Positions 32,255-45,000 of a stretch of DNA of 64,000 nt are shown in pieces (position 1 is the first letter of the stretch; every line of letters starts with the position of its first letter). The translations under genes and the position numbers were made by a program. The notes beneath the pieces are model-generated. The model saw only the letters and a list, made by a program, of their open reading frames with translations, had not been told where the DNA came from and searched no databases. Source of the stretch: Liolophura sinensis (taxonomy: Eukaryota; Mollusca; Polyplacophora; Chitonida; Chitonidae); assembly GCF_032854445.1 (NCBI RefSeq), contig NC_088307.1:24253953-24317952 (forward strand). The letters are read 5' to 3'.

Positions 32255-33054
32255 ATGTTCACTGTCCTGCAGAGGGTTGCGAGTTATTTGTGGTATGGAG
32301 ATGACGACAATGAACAGACTAACCTCAATGATGGCACGCTTAATGAAGGAGCACCCACTCACCCGAAGTGGAAAACGGTCACAGGAAAAGTCTCACATGT
32401 CTACAGTGGACATGGACTTGTGGAAGGAGAGATTTATTTCAGTTTTGCAAACGTCATTGGCGGAGTACGTCCAGCTGTTGGTGACGTGGTGAACGTAGTT
32501 TCGAAGCAAGAAAATGAGGGCGGGGGATGGAAAGGAGTTCAGGTGACGGCCCTGAGCGAGGTGTGGGATGCAGAGTTGTCTCCCTCTACGTGGGATGGCA
32601 GTTCTGTGGATGCTGTGGCAAGTGAAGAGGAAAGTCCTGTGGAAAAAGAAGATGTCGTCGGTAAAGTTACAAGATTTGCTGATGGGGAGGGATGTATCAA
32701 CGATAGCATCACATTTAATGGAGAAGCTTGCGTTTCGGAGTATGAAGCATTCCAAGGCGACTGGGTCAAGGCCGAGGTTGTGGCAACTGATGACGATTTA
32801 CTGTGCGCTGTCTCAGTTTACCCATTACGTACACTGGAGTTTGAAGGGGAGATAACTGCCATCCGAGATGATCATGGCTATGTTGAAACAAAGGACAGTC
32901 GCAGTATTTTTTACCATGTGGGTGTCATTGAGCCAGGTTATTTCCCCAGGAAGAGAGACATCGTGAAGGGGAGAGCCTTGGAGAGCACCCAGGGACAATG
33001 TGTGTGGAGAGCCATCAGCCTCAGCCCAGCCTTTAACTCTGTCACACCTCAAAG
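32255..33054 (+). CDS. MOV10L1: MOV10L1-like exon 1 (N-terminal OB/CSD-like repeats)
   Basis: 800 nt, 266 codons plus 2 nt. The start ATG lies 110 nt after a probable 5' UTR acceptor. Three internally similar segments start at about residues 40, 135 and 191 ([54 protein letters not shown]), each followed by a GD-V or RDIV turn, as in cold-shock/OB folds. Confidence 0.92.
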
Positions 33055-36000
33055 GTACGGAAAGCTACTGTAATTCTTCAACCTTTTCATATGTTTGCAA
33101 AGTGTTTATTCAAGCATATTCTGTTGTAGTTGCATATTATCAGCTTCTAGAATACCACTTATGTAGCACATTTAAATTCAGCTGGGCCTCAGCTTTACCA
33201 CATAATGTTTGTCAGGTGTTGCTGAAAAAAATGGTAGACTCCCCTGGCCACAATCCTAAAGGTGAAATATGTTTTTTAACCTAGCATATAATACTAATCA
33301 TGAACGGGCCGCCATGACCGAGGGGGTTAACACGCTAGCATGGGGTAATGACCCAGGAGCCACTCACCAATGCGGTTGCTGGGAGTTCAAGTCCAGCTCG
33401 TGCTGAATTTGTCTCCTGCCATACATGGGAAGGTCTGCCATCAACCTGTAGATGGTTGTGGGTTTCTCCAAGCCCAGCTTCATCCCAAATAATACTGGCC
33501 GCAACCGTGTAAGTGAAATATTCTTGAGTATGACGTAAAATGCCAATTAAATAAATAAATAAATAATCATAAGTCAATCTGTAAATAATTGTCAAACAAG
33601 GGAAGATCTGTCAGCAACCTGCAAATGGTCGGGATTACATCGTGGTTTTATCCTACCATAATCGTGTGAAATATTCTTGAGAAAGGCGTAGAACGCAAAT
33701 CGAATTAATAAATCTGTAAATAATCATGTATTTTTACCTATTTTCAGGCCTATCAATGTTGGATCAGTGGCTCCGATTAGCAAAGAAGACTTGCAGCATC
33801 TTCGTAAAAATAAAAATGGGATTTACGTTTCTGGAGACACTGACTTTGGAACATTGACTTCAGGAGAAGTCAAACTTCGTGAAGTTTGGGTGAGAAACCA
33901 CGGTACTCAGATCCAAACTTTACGGGGATGCCATATCCACGGTCAGAGTAAAATGTTTTCTGTCAAGGGTATCAAGTTCATATTTGAACATGCCCACTTT
34001 TCAGCCAATGGAAAGAAGCGAAACCCTGATGTAGCAGCCAATGAAAGTGCGATTTTATACCCAGCCATGGGACTGTACGTGGCTGTGGTGTGTGAGGCAA
34101 GGTAAGGGAGACAACTCATTGTCTGGCATCTGTTTCACAACTGCATACAAGTATATGTCTCTCTGTGTGGGTGAATGCTTGTGAACGCTTGTAGATAAAC
34201 TGTCACTACTTCATAACTCAGTGCGAGGTACTTAAGCATCTATACAGGTAATGCTAAAGAAAAATAAAAGGTTTATTAATTTGTACAATCATACAACCCA
34301 GATGTGATTGGGTTGAGTGTCACACCTGTTGTCTTCTCATGGTATGTATTATACCTTCCTGAACTGTCAATCAAGATTATGTATTTACAGCTTGTAGGTA
34401 ATATTGTATTGCAAATACATGCAGGTCAACCAAATCTGCCACACATTGGTCCCTTACATGTATCTCTCTTTGATGTGATGTCATTGTGGCTTTCACCTCG
34501 AATGGAATAAAGTCAAGGTCATAGCACCTGAAGGAGCGGTGTTCCTCTCCGGCTGTATTGGTGAAGGTCTGCCAGCAACCTGCGGATGGTCGTGAGTTTC
34601 CCCAAGGCTCTGCACGGCTTCCTCCCACCATAATGCTGGCTGCCGTTGTACATAATTGAAATATTTTTGTTTACGGCATAAATTGCCAGTTAGATAAATG
34701 AATGAATGAAATGGGGGATATGGGATCCATTTGTTCCAGTGAGGCAGCAGTATAAATATGATACATGGCATTGGTTTGAAGGCAAAAGGAGATACAATGT
34801 GTAGTCACTTTTGGGGCTTCCGTGGCTCAGTTGGTTAGCGCGCTAGCGCAGCGTAATGACCCAGGAGTCTCTCACCAATGCGGTCGCTGTGAGTTCAAGT
34901 CCAACTCATGCTGGCTTCATCTCTGGTCGTACGTGGGAAGGTCTTGCAGCAACCTGCGGATGGTCGTGGGTTTCCCCCCGGGTTCTGCCCGGTTTCCACC
35001 CACTATAATGCTGTCCGCTGTTGTATAAGTGAAATATTTTTGAGTACGGCTTAATACACCAATCAAATGAATAAATGAAAATGTAGTCACTGTTGCGTTA
35101 TCACTTTCATAATTTAGAAAGTTAAACATGAAACAAGCAAACAGATCTTCTAGTCTGTCGAAGTATGAGAGTTTCATGTTGGAATTCTTTTATGTCTAAA
35201 GGTCGGGCTGTACCATGTGGCTATTGTAGATTACATTTACTACATGGACATCTGAAAAAAAATTCAAACTTTAGAGTGCAGGAGGCACACGTTGAAGAAA
35301 ACAGAGGATGTGAACTTTTGTAAACTCAGAAGTTCCTGTCAGAAGGAAAGAGGTGTCATTTTTACTCTGGAAACATGGTGACATAGCTGATCAGTATAGT
35401 TTTTCCCGGTGAAAGTTCAACACTGTTGATAGATCACATGACACAGTAGTACTTTTTTTTACCTTAAGCAAGAAAAGAGTTCTGACTTGAAAATTCCCTA
35501 TTTCCTAGCCCTTCAGTTATGCCACCATTTTGGAGCCTTTTCCTGGTGGTTTGACGGTAGCTTTAAGACAGGAGATTTATCAGGTAAATGGCAAAGTGTG
35601 GTGGTTTCCCTCAGATTCTTCTCGGTTTCCTTCACTGTTGAACTTGACTGGCTGTGACTGCTGTCAACAGGTGAAAAATTGTTGAGGTGTTGAGCTCATT
35701 AAAATAAGGAACTTCACAAATAGATTTACACCTGGCTCACATGTTTTGTGGAATCTTGTACCTGAAATGCAGTTTATTGTCTAAAACTGGGGAAAAATAT
35801 ATGAACAAAATAAAATACTCTTTCTCTTTGTTGATTACATGTAGATTGATAAGCACTAATTTCCCAGCCCTGTTTCAGTTACATAGGCAGTGAAGAGCAG
35901 ATGTTGGTGTTACAGTTCAATGGATTCTGTATAGGGCAACGGCTGTCAGTCAATGTCACTGACCCTCATCAACTTTACATAGAGCCAGTCCCAAGCAACA

Positions 36001-39000
36001 GTTACGAGGGGAACCGCTCTGAGACATTTCAGCGTGCTCGCAGTGGCAAAAATGTTGGATGGGTTGTACCTGGTCAGAGACCTATCAACAGGTAAGACTG
36101 ATGGGTTAAAATAAAAGAAAGTTAAGAAATGAACCAAGATTTCTCAGACAGACAACTGAAAAATTTGCTCATAAAGGCTCACATGTATTTTTTTTACATT
36201 TTCTTCAAGAGAGTTAAATGTATGAAACAGTTTGAATTTTATGGATGATATTGCTAGTGGCAGAATAATCTGACATCACTTCACTTTTTTTTTCTTTAGA
36301 TTCACCTATTGGAGAATTTTTTGTGAAAATTGTTTAAGATATCTTTTAGTCATAGGTAATGACAGTTATAACAACACCTAAAGATGTGTTTAGAGTGACC
36401 AAAAACAAAAACAACAACATTCTGTGACATTTGAGTACACAAAGATCAGTTCATAAAACCCACCATTTTAACTCCATCATTTGAATCCGTTTAAATCTAA
36501 AAAAAAAAAAAGAATGAAAGTATTTCCACAGATAGTTTTCAGTTATCTATCCATTTTACCTCATGAGTTTTTATTCAGCTTAAAGGATTAGTGTCCAGAT
36601 TTGGGTCTGGACTATAAAGTTTATAACCTGTTTAAACAGTGCTATCAGGAGGGCTTCTGAGACATGTAATGATGATTTAAATTCCACCAAAAACAATAGA
36701 TTTACTGCCCTAGCTGATATCCAGCTGGCTGCTAGGTACAGCTAATGGGTGAAGTCATATCTGATCGACTTAAGGATGGCTGGGCTGTTCAACCGGGGAA
36801 TTTGTAAAATTACTAATACAAATTTTACAAATTTGTAGTCAAGTAAAAAAAGGAACTCATTTTTTCAACAGGTTTCGTGGTCGCTTCCAGCTACCCCAGC
36901 GCCTACCACAGTTTCCTGTCCCTGATGAGCTTAGAGACTGTGTGTTTGACCAGGGAGAGTTGACAGAAGTCCGTCCACACCTGCAACAGGTAGGTTAATA
37001 CGCTTTCTCTGAAAGAGGAGGCTCATCGAGGTCACAGGTTCAAATTCAGTATTGGCTGCAGCTTTAAAAGAAAAGATAACACCAGACTAAATGTATATGT
37101 ACATGATATATACATCGTTAAAGTGTCCCACGCCTCTGTGGCTCAGTTGGTTAGTGCTCTAGCGCAGCATAATGGCACAGGAGCCTGTCACCAGTGCTGT
37201 CACTGTGAGTTCAAGTGCAGCTCATGCTGGCTTCCTCTCCGGCCGTATGTGGGAATGTCTGCCAGCAACCTGCGGATGGTTGTGGGATCCACCGGGCTAT
37301 GCCCGGTTTCCTCCCACCATAATGGTGGCCGCCATCGTATAAGTAAAATATTCTTGAGTACGGCGTAAAACACCAATCAAGTAAATAAATAAATCAAGTA
37401 AGAAATGAAGGCTGATATCGTACTGGGAAAATGTAAGTTTTGAGCACCAAAAATGATATTTTATGGCTTTTCTTTGCATATAGAAATGCACTTTTTTAAA
37501 TCGAAACTGAACTGAAAATTGTATTGGAAGATTTAAGTAGACTTGCAAAGTGTGATTTCTGGTTTAACTGCCCACCTGTACTCACTACAGGAGCTGTCCA
37601 TGGATTGTTACACAGGTAAATTCCACACCTTACTACACCTGGAGGAGATTCAAATGGATATTGACATCAGACAGTTTGATCTGGAACAGGTGAGGCCATT
37701 GTTAATGATACAGTCATGGAAAAAATTATTAGACCACCCTTGCTTTCTCCCATTTCTTGTTCATTTTAAAACCTTGCACAACTGAAGGAACATTTGTTTG
37801 GGCAAAGAAAGTGATGAAAACAGAAATAGTTCATAAGGGTTTTATTTAAGAGGTGATATCTATCAGTTCTCTATGACTTTCTTGACAATGACCAAAATCA
37901 CTTAAGTTCATACATCTGTAGATGTAGCAACTGTATTCTCAAAAACATTTTGGCATTTCATTTTTTCTCCTGTCTCCTAGTCACGTAGTCACATGACTCT
38001 CAGTCTCAATGGGGGAGTTAGTACTTGATTGCATGCCCATTGTTTTTGATGACTGCAGCCATGCACCTTGGCATGCTCTCCACCAGTTTGTTACATTGCC
38101 CTGCGGTCACAGCAGCCCATTCCTGTTGCAAAAATTCGAACAAATTTGCTTTGTTTTTGGGCTAGTGGTTCTCCATTTTGAACTTGATAATATTCCACAG
38201 GTTTTCAATTGGATTCAGATCAGGTGACTGAGCAGGCCAATTCATGGTTCGAATGTTCCGGTTCTCTGTCCAGGTTTTAACTGACCTTGCCGTGTGGCAA
38301 GGGGCATTGTCTTGTTGGAAAATCCAGTCATTCGAGCCAGGAAAGAGTTTAGCAGCTGATGGAAGAAGACTGTTTTCAAGAGTAGCTCTGTATGTGACTT
38401 GGTTCATTCTCCCTTCACACAACTGCATCTGTCCTGTTCCACCCATACTGAAACAACCCCAGATCATCACTGATCCACCCCCATGCTTTACAGTAGGAGC
38501 AAGGCAGTCTGGTTTGTAGGCTTCCCCAGGCTTCCTCCTAACCAGTAAGTTGGCTGGAGTAGGCATCAACTCAAAATTGGATTCATCACTGAAGAGAACT
38601 TTAGCCCAATCATCAACAGTCCAACTCTTGTGATCCCTCGCAAAACGCAAGCGGGCCTTCCGCTGCCTCTCGTTGATGAAGGGCTTCTTCCGTGCCCTGT
38701 GCGACTTTAGACCAGCTTCAAGAAGTCGGTTTCGAACTGTTCTTGCTGAACAAGTCACATTTGTTGACAATGCCCACTCATTTCTAAGGTCTCTGGAGGT
38801 CTGACGACAATTCTTGATACAGGACCGGATGAGTGCTCGGTCATCTCGTGGGGTAGAAAGACGTTTCCTGGCTCGACCAGCTAGCAGTTTTGTAGTACCA
38901 TGTTCGGCTTGCTTTTTCTTGGTGTAATGAACTGCTGTCTTAGAGATCTTCAGTTTTTTGGAAAGCATGAAATTGCCTCGCATACACCCTAGGAATACAA

Positions 39001-42000
39001 CTGACCTTAAAGCATATCAAATACGACAAAGTATTATGGAATCAGCTGGATTTTTGTCGTATTCATTGTAATCTTCGGTTAATACACCTTTAGGGTTGCC
39101 AGGCATTAAAATGAACAAGAAACCAAAGAAAATATGAGTGGTCTAATAATTTTTTCCATGACTGTATGTTTGTCTGGGATGCCCATTTGACATTCTTAAA
39201 GTGGTCTCTAAGCCCAACCTAATCTAATTTTTTAGATTTCGGTTGGGATACACCCAACAAAGAATTTTTTTTTCAGTGAATCAATCCTGGCCTTAGCAAG
39301 GAAATTTGTAGATTTTCCTGGTATCATAGTTCATCAGCCTTGGTGGCCATTTGTGCTGTCTAATGTTTGTTGAAGGCTCTTTGCCTTCCAACAAAGCGGT
39401 GTGCATATCTGTTATATATCACATCCTATCACTGGGAGAGTTACTCCAGTTTCCTTCACTTGAAAAACTGACTGTCATTGTAGAAGTTAAAAGTTCTTAG
39501 GTATGGCGTCAAAAAAAAAAAGCAGTCCAGTAATCAACCAAATACTTTGTGATTGCACGATGATGACTTAGAGGTTAGAGTGCATGCTGGAGGTCCCAGG
39601 TTCAAACCTGGATCCTGTCATGCAGGAACTCTCATGGTTGATTATTGGTTTCCTGTGTTCAACCTTGCCCGTCCCTCAACACAAGGAGGGACACGAGTGT
39701 CAATAGCCAAACAAGTACATAAATCACCCCTCGAAGGTAACATGCCATTATTACATTGCCTGATTTCATGTATGTACCTCTGAAAGAGAGAAACGGTATG
39801 ATTTTCTCGCTGTAAAAGCTACACATTAAATATGCGCATGAACCTGGGCATCTTTGCGGGCTACCAAGTGAGAAAACTATTGCCAGGGGGAGATAAATAT
39901 GTCTATTCTCAATGCTATGTCATGTGGATTGTGTTTTGTCTCGATGGTTACAGGTGTGTCTTCGTCGCGTGGGGGAGTTTCTGTGCCTGGGGGTCCCGGA
40001 TCTGGCTGAGGGTAGGCCCTCCCTCCTCATCGGTGACAAGGTCATCCTATCCGAGCCAGGCTGTATGGATGGACTGAGCTACGCGGGTTACATTCATGAG
40101 GTACGCTACAGTTTTAAAAACGTTATATCTGAGTAACGGAGGGCTCAATGGAAGACAGCTACCAACTACCTGTAGCCTACTACTCTGCTATAGAACTTGG
40201 CCAAAGCTCCTATGTTTCTTTAATTAAAGAGGCTAGCTATACAGCAGATTTTTGGTCAAAAAATCGATCAGCGCAGATTGTGTCAAATTTTTCAACTGAC
40301 CCTCACATGCACCATCACCGTTCAACCGTTTCGAGATGAACAATAATTCATGTACTGTTCAAAGACAAGCTTTCATACAAAAATATACAGTCATGAAGTC
40401 ATGACGGAGGGCATACCTGTCCCAGCACAAAGACAAGCATTCATACAAAAATATACAGACATAAAGTCATGACGGAGGGCATACCTGTCCCAGCACAAAG
40501 ACAAGCATTCATACAAAAATATACAGTCATGAAGTCATGACGGAGGGCATACCTGTCCAAGCACAAAGACAAGCATTCATACAAAAATATACAGTCATGA
40601 AGTCATGACGGGCATACCTGTCCCAGCACAAAGACAAGCATTCATACAAAAATATACAGTCATGAAGTCATGACGGGCATACCTCTCTCAGCACAAAGAC
40701 AAGCATTCATACAAAAATACACAGTCATGAAGTCATGTCTGGGCACAAAATTGAGGTCACATTGTAAGGTGTTGAACATCATAAATGAATGGTATGAATT
40801 GCTTTAATTTCATGAGGATGACATTGAACAGTTTCATCCATGCAAGATTTGTTTTAGTATCTGCTTTTTTGGTTAATACAAGCTCAAATATCCTTGCCTG
40901 TTGATTAATCAACATTGATTTTGCCTTTGTTATTGCTAAGGGCTGACATAATTGTTGGGCCTTATTATGGGAAGTCTGTGCTGCTTTCAGACTTGTATTC
41001 AGCCAATCGTTCTCAAGATCTTCAGTCATGTTTATAGCCTCATAGAATCTTGTCTGCCTTGCCTTTCCGGCATGGCATCCAACGTACCTTGACGTGAACT
41101 TTTGTCCGGAAGAGGAAGGTGAAAAAGTTCTGAATAAAACATACGCTATTCATACAAACAGTTTGATTTATTTATGTAATTTTTTATTCTAGTAAAATGT
41201 ATTTGAAACTTTATATTCTACGGTGACCTTTTCTGAGCATACACATAAATCTATGAATGGACCATGAAATGAACTCTTGTCTGGAAGAGGAAGGTAAAAA
41301 AAAAATTCCAAATACAACACACACATGACATCTAATGAACTCTGATTCGCTCTGCTTCAATATTTTTATCTTATTTTCAGGGGGTTGGTGGGGGAGGGGC
41401 GGCTAATGCTAAGTATAAATGTAAGATTTCTATGACAAAATCCAGTCCTGGTTCTAACTAGATCTTGCCATGGATCAATGTTCGTGTGCATGTATGGCTG
41501 ATATACAGCAAATTTCAGACGGCCGCGTTTTTTTTTTGGTAACAAAAATGCTTACTATGTTAATTAGCTGTTTCATGGAAATATCTGTATTGGAAATTGT
41601 GTCCCCATAACTTATAGTAAAAACAGTGGAGAAACTGGATATACCAACTACATGTAGAAAGTATTTCTTTGAAATGTTTTTTTTTTCATCTATTTCTTTG
41701 ATTGGTGTTTTACATAGTACACAAGAATATTTCACTTATACAACGGCGACCAGCATTATGGTGGGAGGAAACCCGGGGAAAACCCATGACCATCCGCAAG
41801 TTGCTATCAGACCTTCCCACATATGGCTGGTGAGGAAGCCAGCATGAGCTGGACTCAAACTCACAGTGACCGCATTGGTGAGAGACTTCTGGGTCATTAC
41901 GCTGCGCTAGCGCGCTAACGAACTAAGCCACAGAGACCCTTCTTTGTAATGTCGCTGTTTTATTGGCAGTGAAAAGCAGCTGCAGCATCAAACTTCAAAG

Positions 42001-45000
42001 GCCACTATCTGTGACTGGGTGCTAATTAGATCACATCAGCATTGTTGTGGCGAGTGTAGTGTAGCGCATTCTGAAATGTGAATGTAGCTTATTAGAGGCT
42101 AAGACAACCCTAATATGAAAGGCTAAGACAACCCTAATATGAAAGGCTAAGACAACCCTAATATGAAAGGCTAAGACAACCCTAATATGAAGTATATGTC
42201 AGGTGATAGACCATTGAACACTATTCAAAAAAATACTTTGATTTATTTAGATTTACTGGAGATTTAAACTTTGGATTCTGCGGCAACTTCTTCTGAGCAT
42301 ACGGTGTGTATAACTGGAACCATTTATTTACAACATCGATAATAACACCACTAATGCAATTGTTCACAGAACTGTTTAATAGATTTTATTGTTGCGGAGG
42401 TAACGGGTTACTTCCGTGTCTTGATGATTAGGCTTGTCGGGAAGTGGCCAGAATGTGACCAGAGTGTGACCAGATCGTGGCCAGAACGTGGACAGAACGT
42501 GACCAGATTGTGGCCAGATCGTGGCCAGAACGTGGACAGAACGTGACCAGAGCGTGGCCAGAACGTGGACAGAACGTGACCAGAGCGTGACCAGAGCGTG
42601 GCCAGAACGTGGACAGAACGTGACCAGAGCGTGACCAGAACGTGACCAGAGTGTGACCAGATTGTGGCCAGAACGTGGACAGAACGTGACCAGAGCGCGT
42701 ACAGAGCAGCAACAGACTACAGACAGTGCACAGCCTGGGTGCGTATAGGGCACTGACAAAGTCATGGTCAAAATTTATGGTCATTTAGGGTACTTTATTT
42801 TAGTCTTTAAGTTTTTTTCTGTGTCTTTAATAATTCAATAATTCATTTATTCATGTGATATGTTGTAGGTTCTCAGTGAAGAAGTTCTCGTGAAATTTCA
42901 TGGCAGTTTTCACCAGAATTTCCAGGGAGAGAGTTACGATGTTGTCTTCACGTTTAACAGGTACCATTTGTTATTAAAACGTATGGTGGTTCAAGCACAG
43001 ACAGGCTGCGACTATCATGCAGTCCAATGACCAGTGAGGCTGTGTTTTTGAATCTAACTCTTGTTGTTTTATTTATTTGATTTATTTGATTGGTGTTTTA
43101 TGCCATGCTAAAAAATATTTCACTTACATGAAGGTGGCCAGCATTATGGTGGGTGGAAATTGGGCAGAGCCAGGGGGAAATCCATGACCATCCACAAGTT
43201 GGTGCAAGGCCTTTCCGCATGCAGCTGGAAAGGAAGACACCATGAGCTGGACTTGAACTCACAACAACTGCATTGATGAGACTCCTGGGTCATTGCACTG
43301 CGCTGCGCATTAAACACCTCGGCCACTGTGGATTTATGTCAAGAGGTTTGCCAGGTTTACTCTTGAATACTGTGGATTTGTGTCAAGAGGTTTGTCATTT
43401 TTACTCCCAGCCCCTGTGGATTTGTGTCAAGAGGTTTGCCAGGTTTACTCTCGGCCACTGTGGATTGGTGTCAAGAGGTTTGTCAGGTTTACTCCAGGCC
43501 TTACTCCAGTTTCTTTCACCCATAAACCTGACCTCCATCAAAGAGGTGAAAAATTTTTGAGTATGGTTTTAAACATCAATCACTCCCCTTTAAAACTGAC
43601 TGTTGAGAGAAATGTTCATAAGGAGTAACTTTTTTCTATGTTTCTTTGATAAAATTAGGAGAAAATATTAAATGTCATTTTTACTTTGACAAGTAGTCTA
43701 CAAAGGATACAAAATGTTTGCAATTCAGTGTTTTTGTGGTTTCCTTTGACTTCTTGCATCAAATGAGATAGCAAACTGTCCTTGTTATTTTCAGGTCAAC
43801 TATACGCCGATGTCACCAGGCTGTTGATATGGCCTTACAGCTTAGCGAGCAAGGTAAGAGATGTTGTCAATATTCACTCATGATCAAAAGATGTCCTACC
43901 TGTATTTTTGTAAAATTCTATATTTAACCTCACATGGGCATTGAATAAGAGGGCAAGTAATTTTAAAGTAACTGTTAGTGGTGGCACTGGTTGTCTTATC
44001 AGGACAATAACGCAAGGGTGATGTACTCTTGTAAATTACAAAATCCCTTGCGCGATGTTTATTTATGTGTTTTTTAGAGGTACCTCTGTTGCCTGGTGAT
44101 TTGAGTGCTAGGGTAACATCATGACCCATCAGCCTCTCACTAGTGGGATCGCTGTGAGTTTAAGGGCTGTTCCTGCTGTCTTCCTCTCCAGTCATATGTG
44201 GAAAGATCTGTTAGTAATCTGCGAATGTCAGGGGTGAATCACAGCTAAGATGGTTAAAGTCAGATGTCAGGGGCAAATCAAAGCTAAGATGGTTAAAGTT
44301 AAATGTCAGGGGTGTATCAAAGCTAAGATGGTTAAAGATAGAGGTCGAGTGAATCAAAGCTAAGATGGTTAATGTTAAATGTCAGGGGTGAATCAAAGCT
44401 AAGATGGTTAAAGTTAGATGTCAGGGGCGAATCAAAGCTAAGATGGTTAAAGTTAAATGTCAGGGGTGAATCAAAGCTAAGGTGGTTAAAGTTAGATGTC
44501 AGGGGTGAATCAAAGCTAAGATGGTTAGAGCTAGATGTCAGGGGCGAATCAAAGCTAACATGATTAAAGGTAGATGTCAGGGGTGAATCAAAGCTAAGAT
44601 GGTTAAAGTTAGATGTCAGGGGCAAATCAAAGCTAAGATGGTTAAAGTTAAATGTCAGGGGCGAATCAAAGCTAAGATGGTTAAAGTTAAATGTCAGGGG
44701 TGAATCAAAGCTAAGGTGGTTAAAGTTAAATGTCAGGGGTGAATCAAAGCTAAGATGGTTAAAGTTAGATGTCAGGGGCGAATCAAAGCTAAGATGGTTA
44801 AAGTTAAATGTCAGGGGCGAATCAAAGCTAAGATGGTTAAAGTTAGATGTCAGGGGCGAATCAAAGCTAAGATGGTTCAAGTTAAATGTCAGGGGTGAAT
44901 CAAAGCTAAGATGGTTAAAGTTAGATGTCAGGGGTGAATCAAAGCTAAGATGGTTAAAGTTAGATGTCAGGGGCGAATCAAAGCTAAGATGGTTCAAGTT

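Noticed and set aside
32393-33052. Minus-strand and frame-shifted plus-strand frames over MOV10L1 exon 1
   Set aside because: Shadow frames of the real coding exon.
34813-34930. tRNA-like sequence with good box A and box B
   Set aside because: It is the head of a SINE-1 with the family body and tail, so not a functional tRNA gene. The same holds for the other SINE heads.
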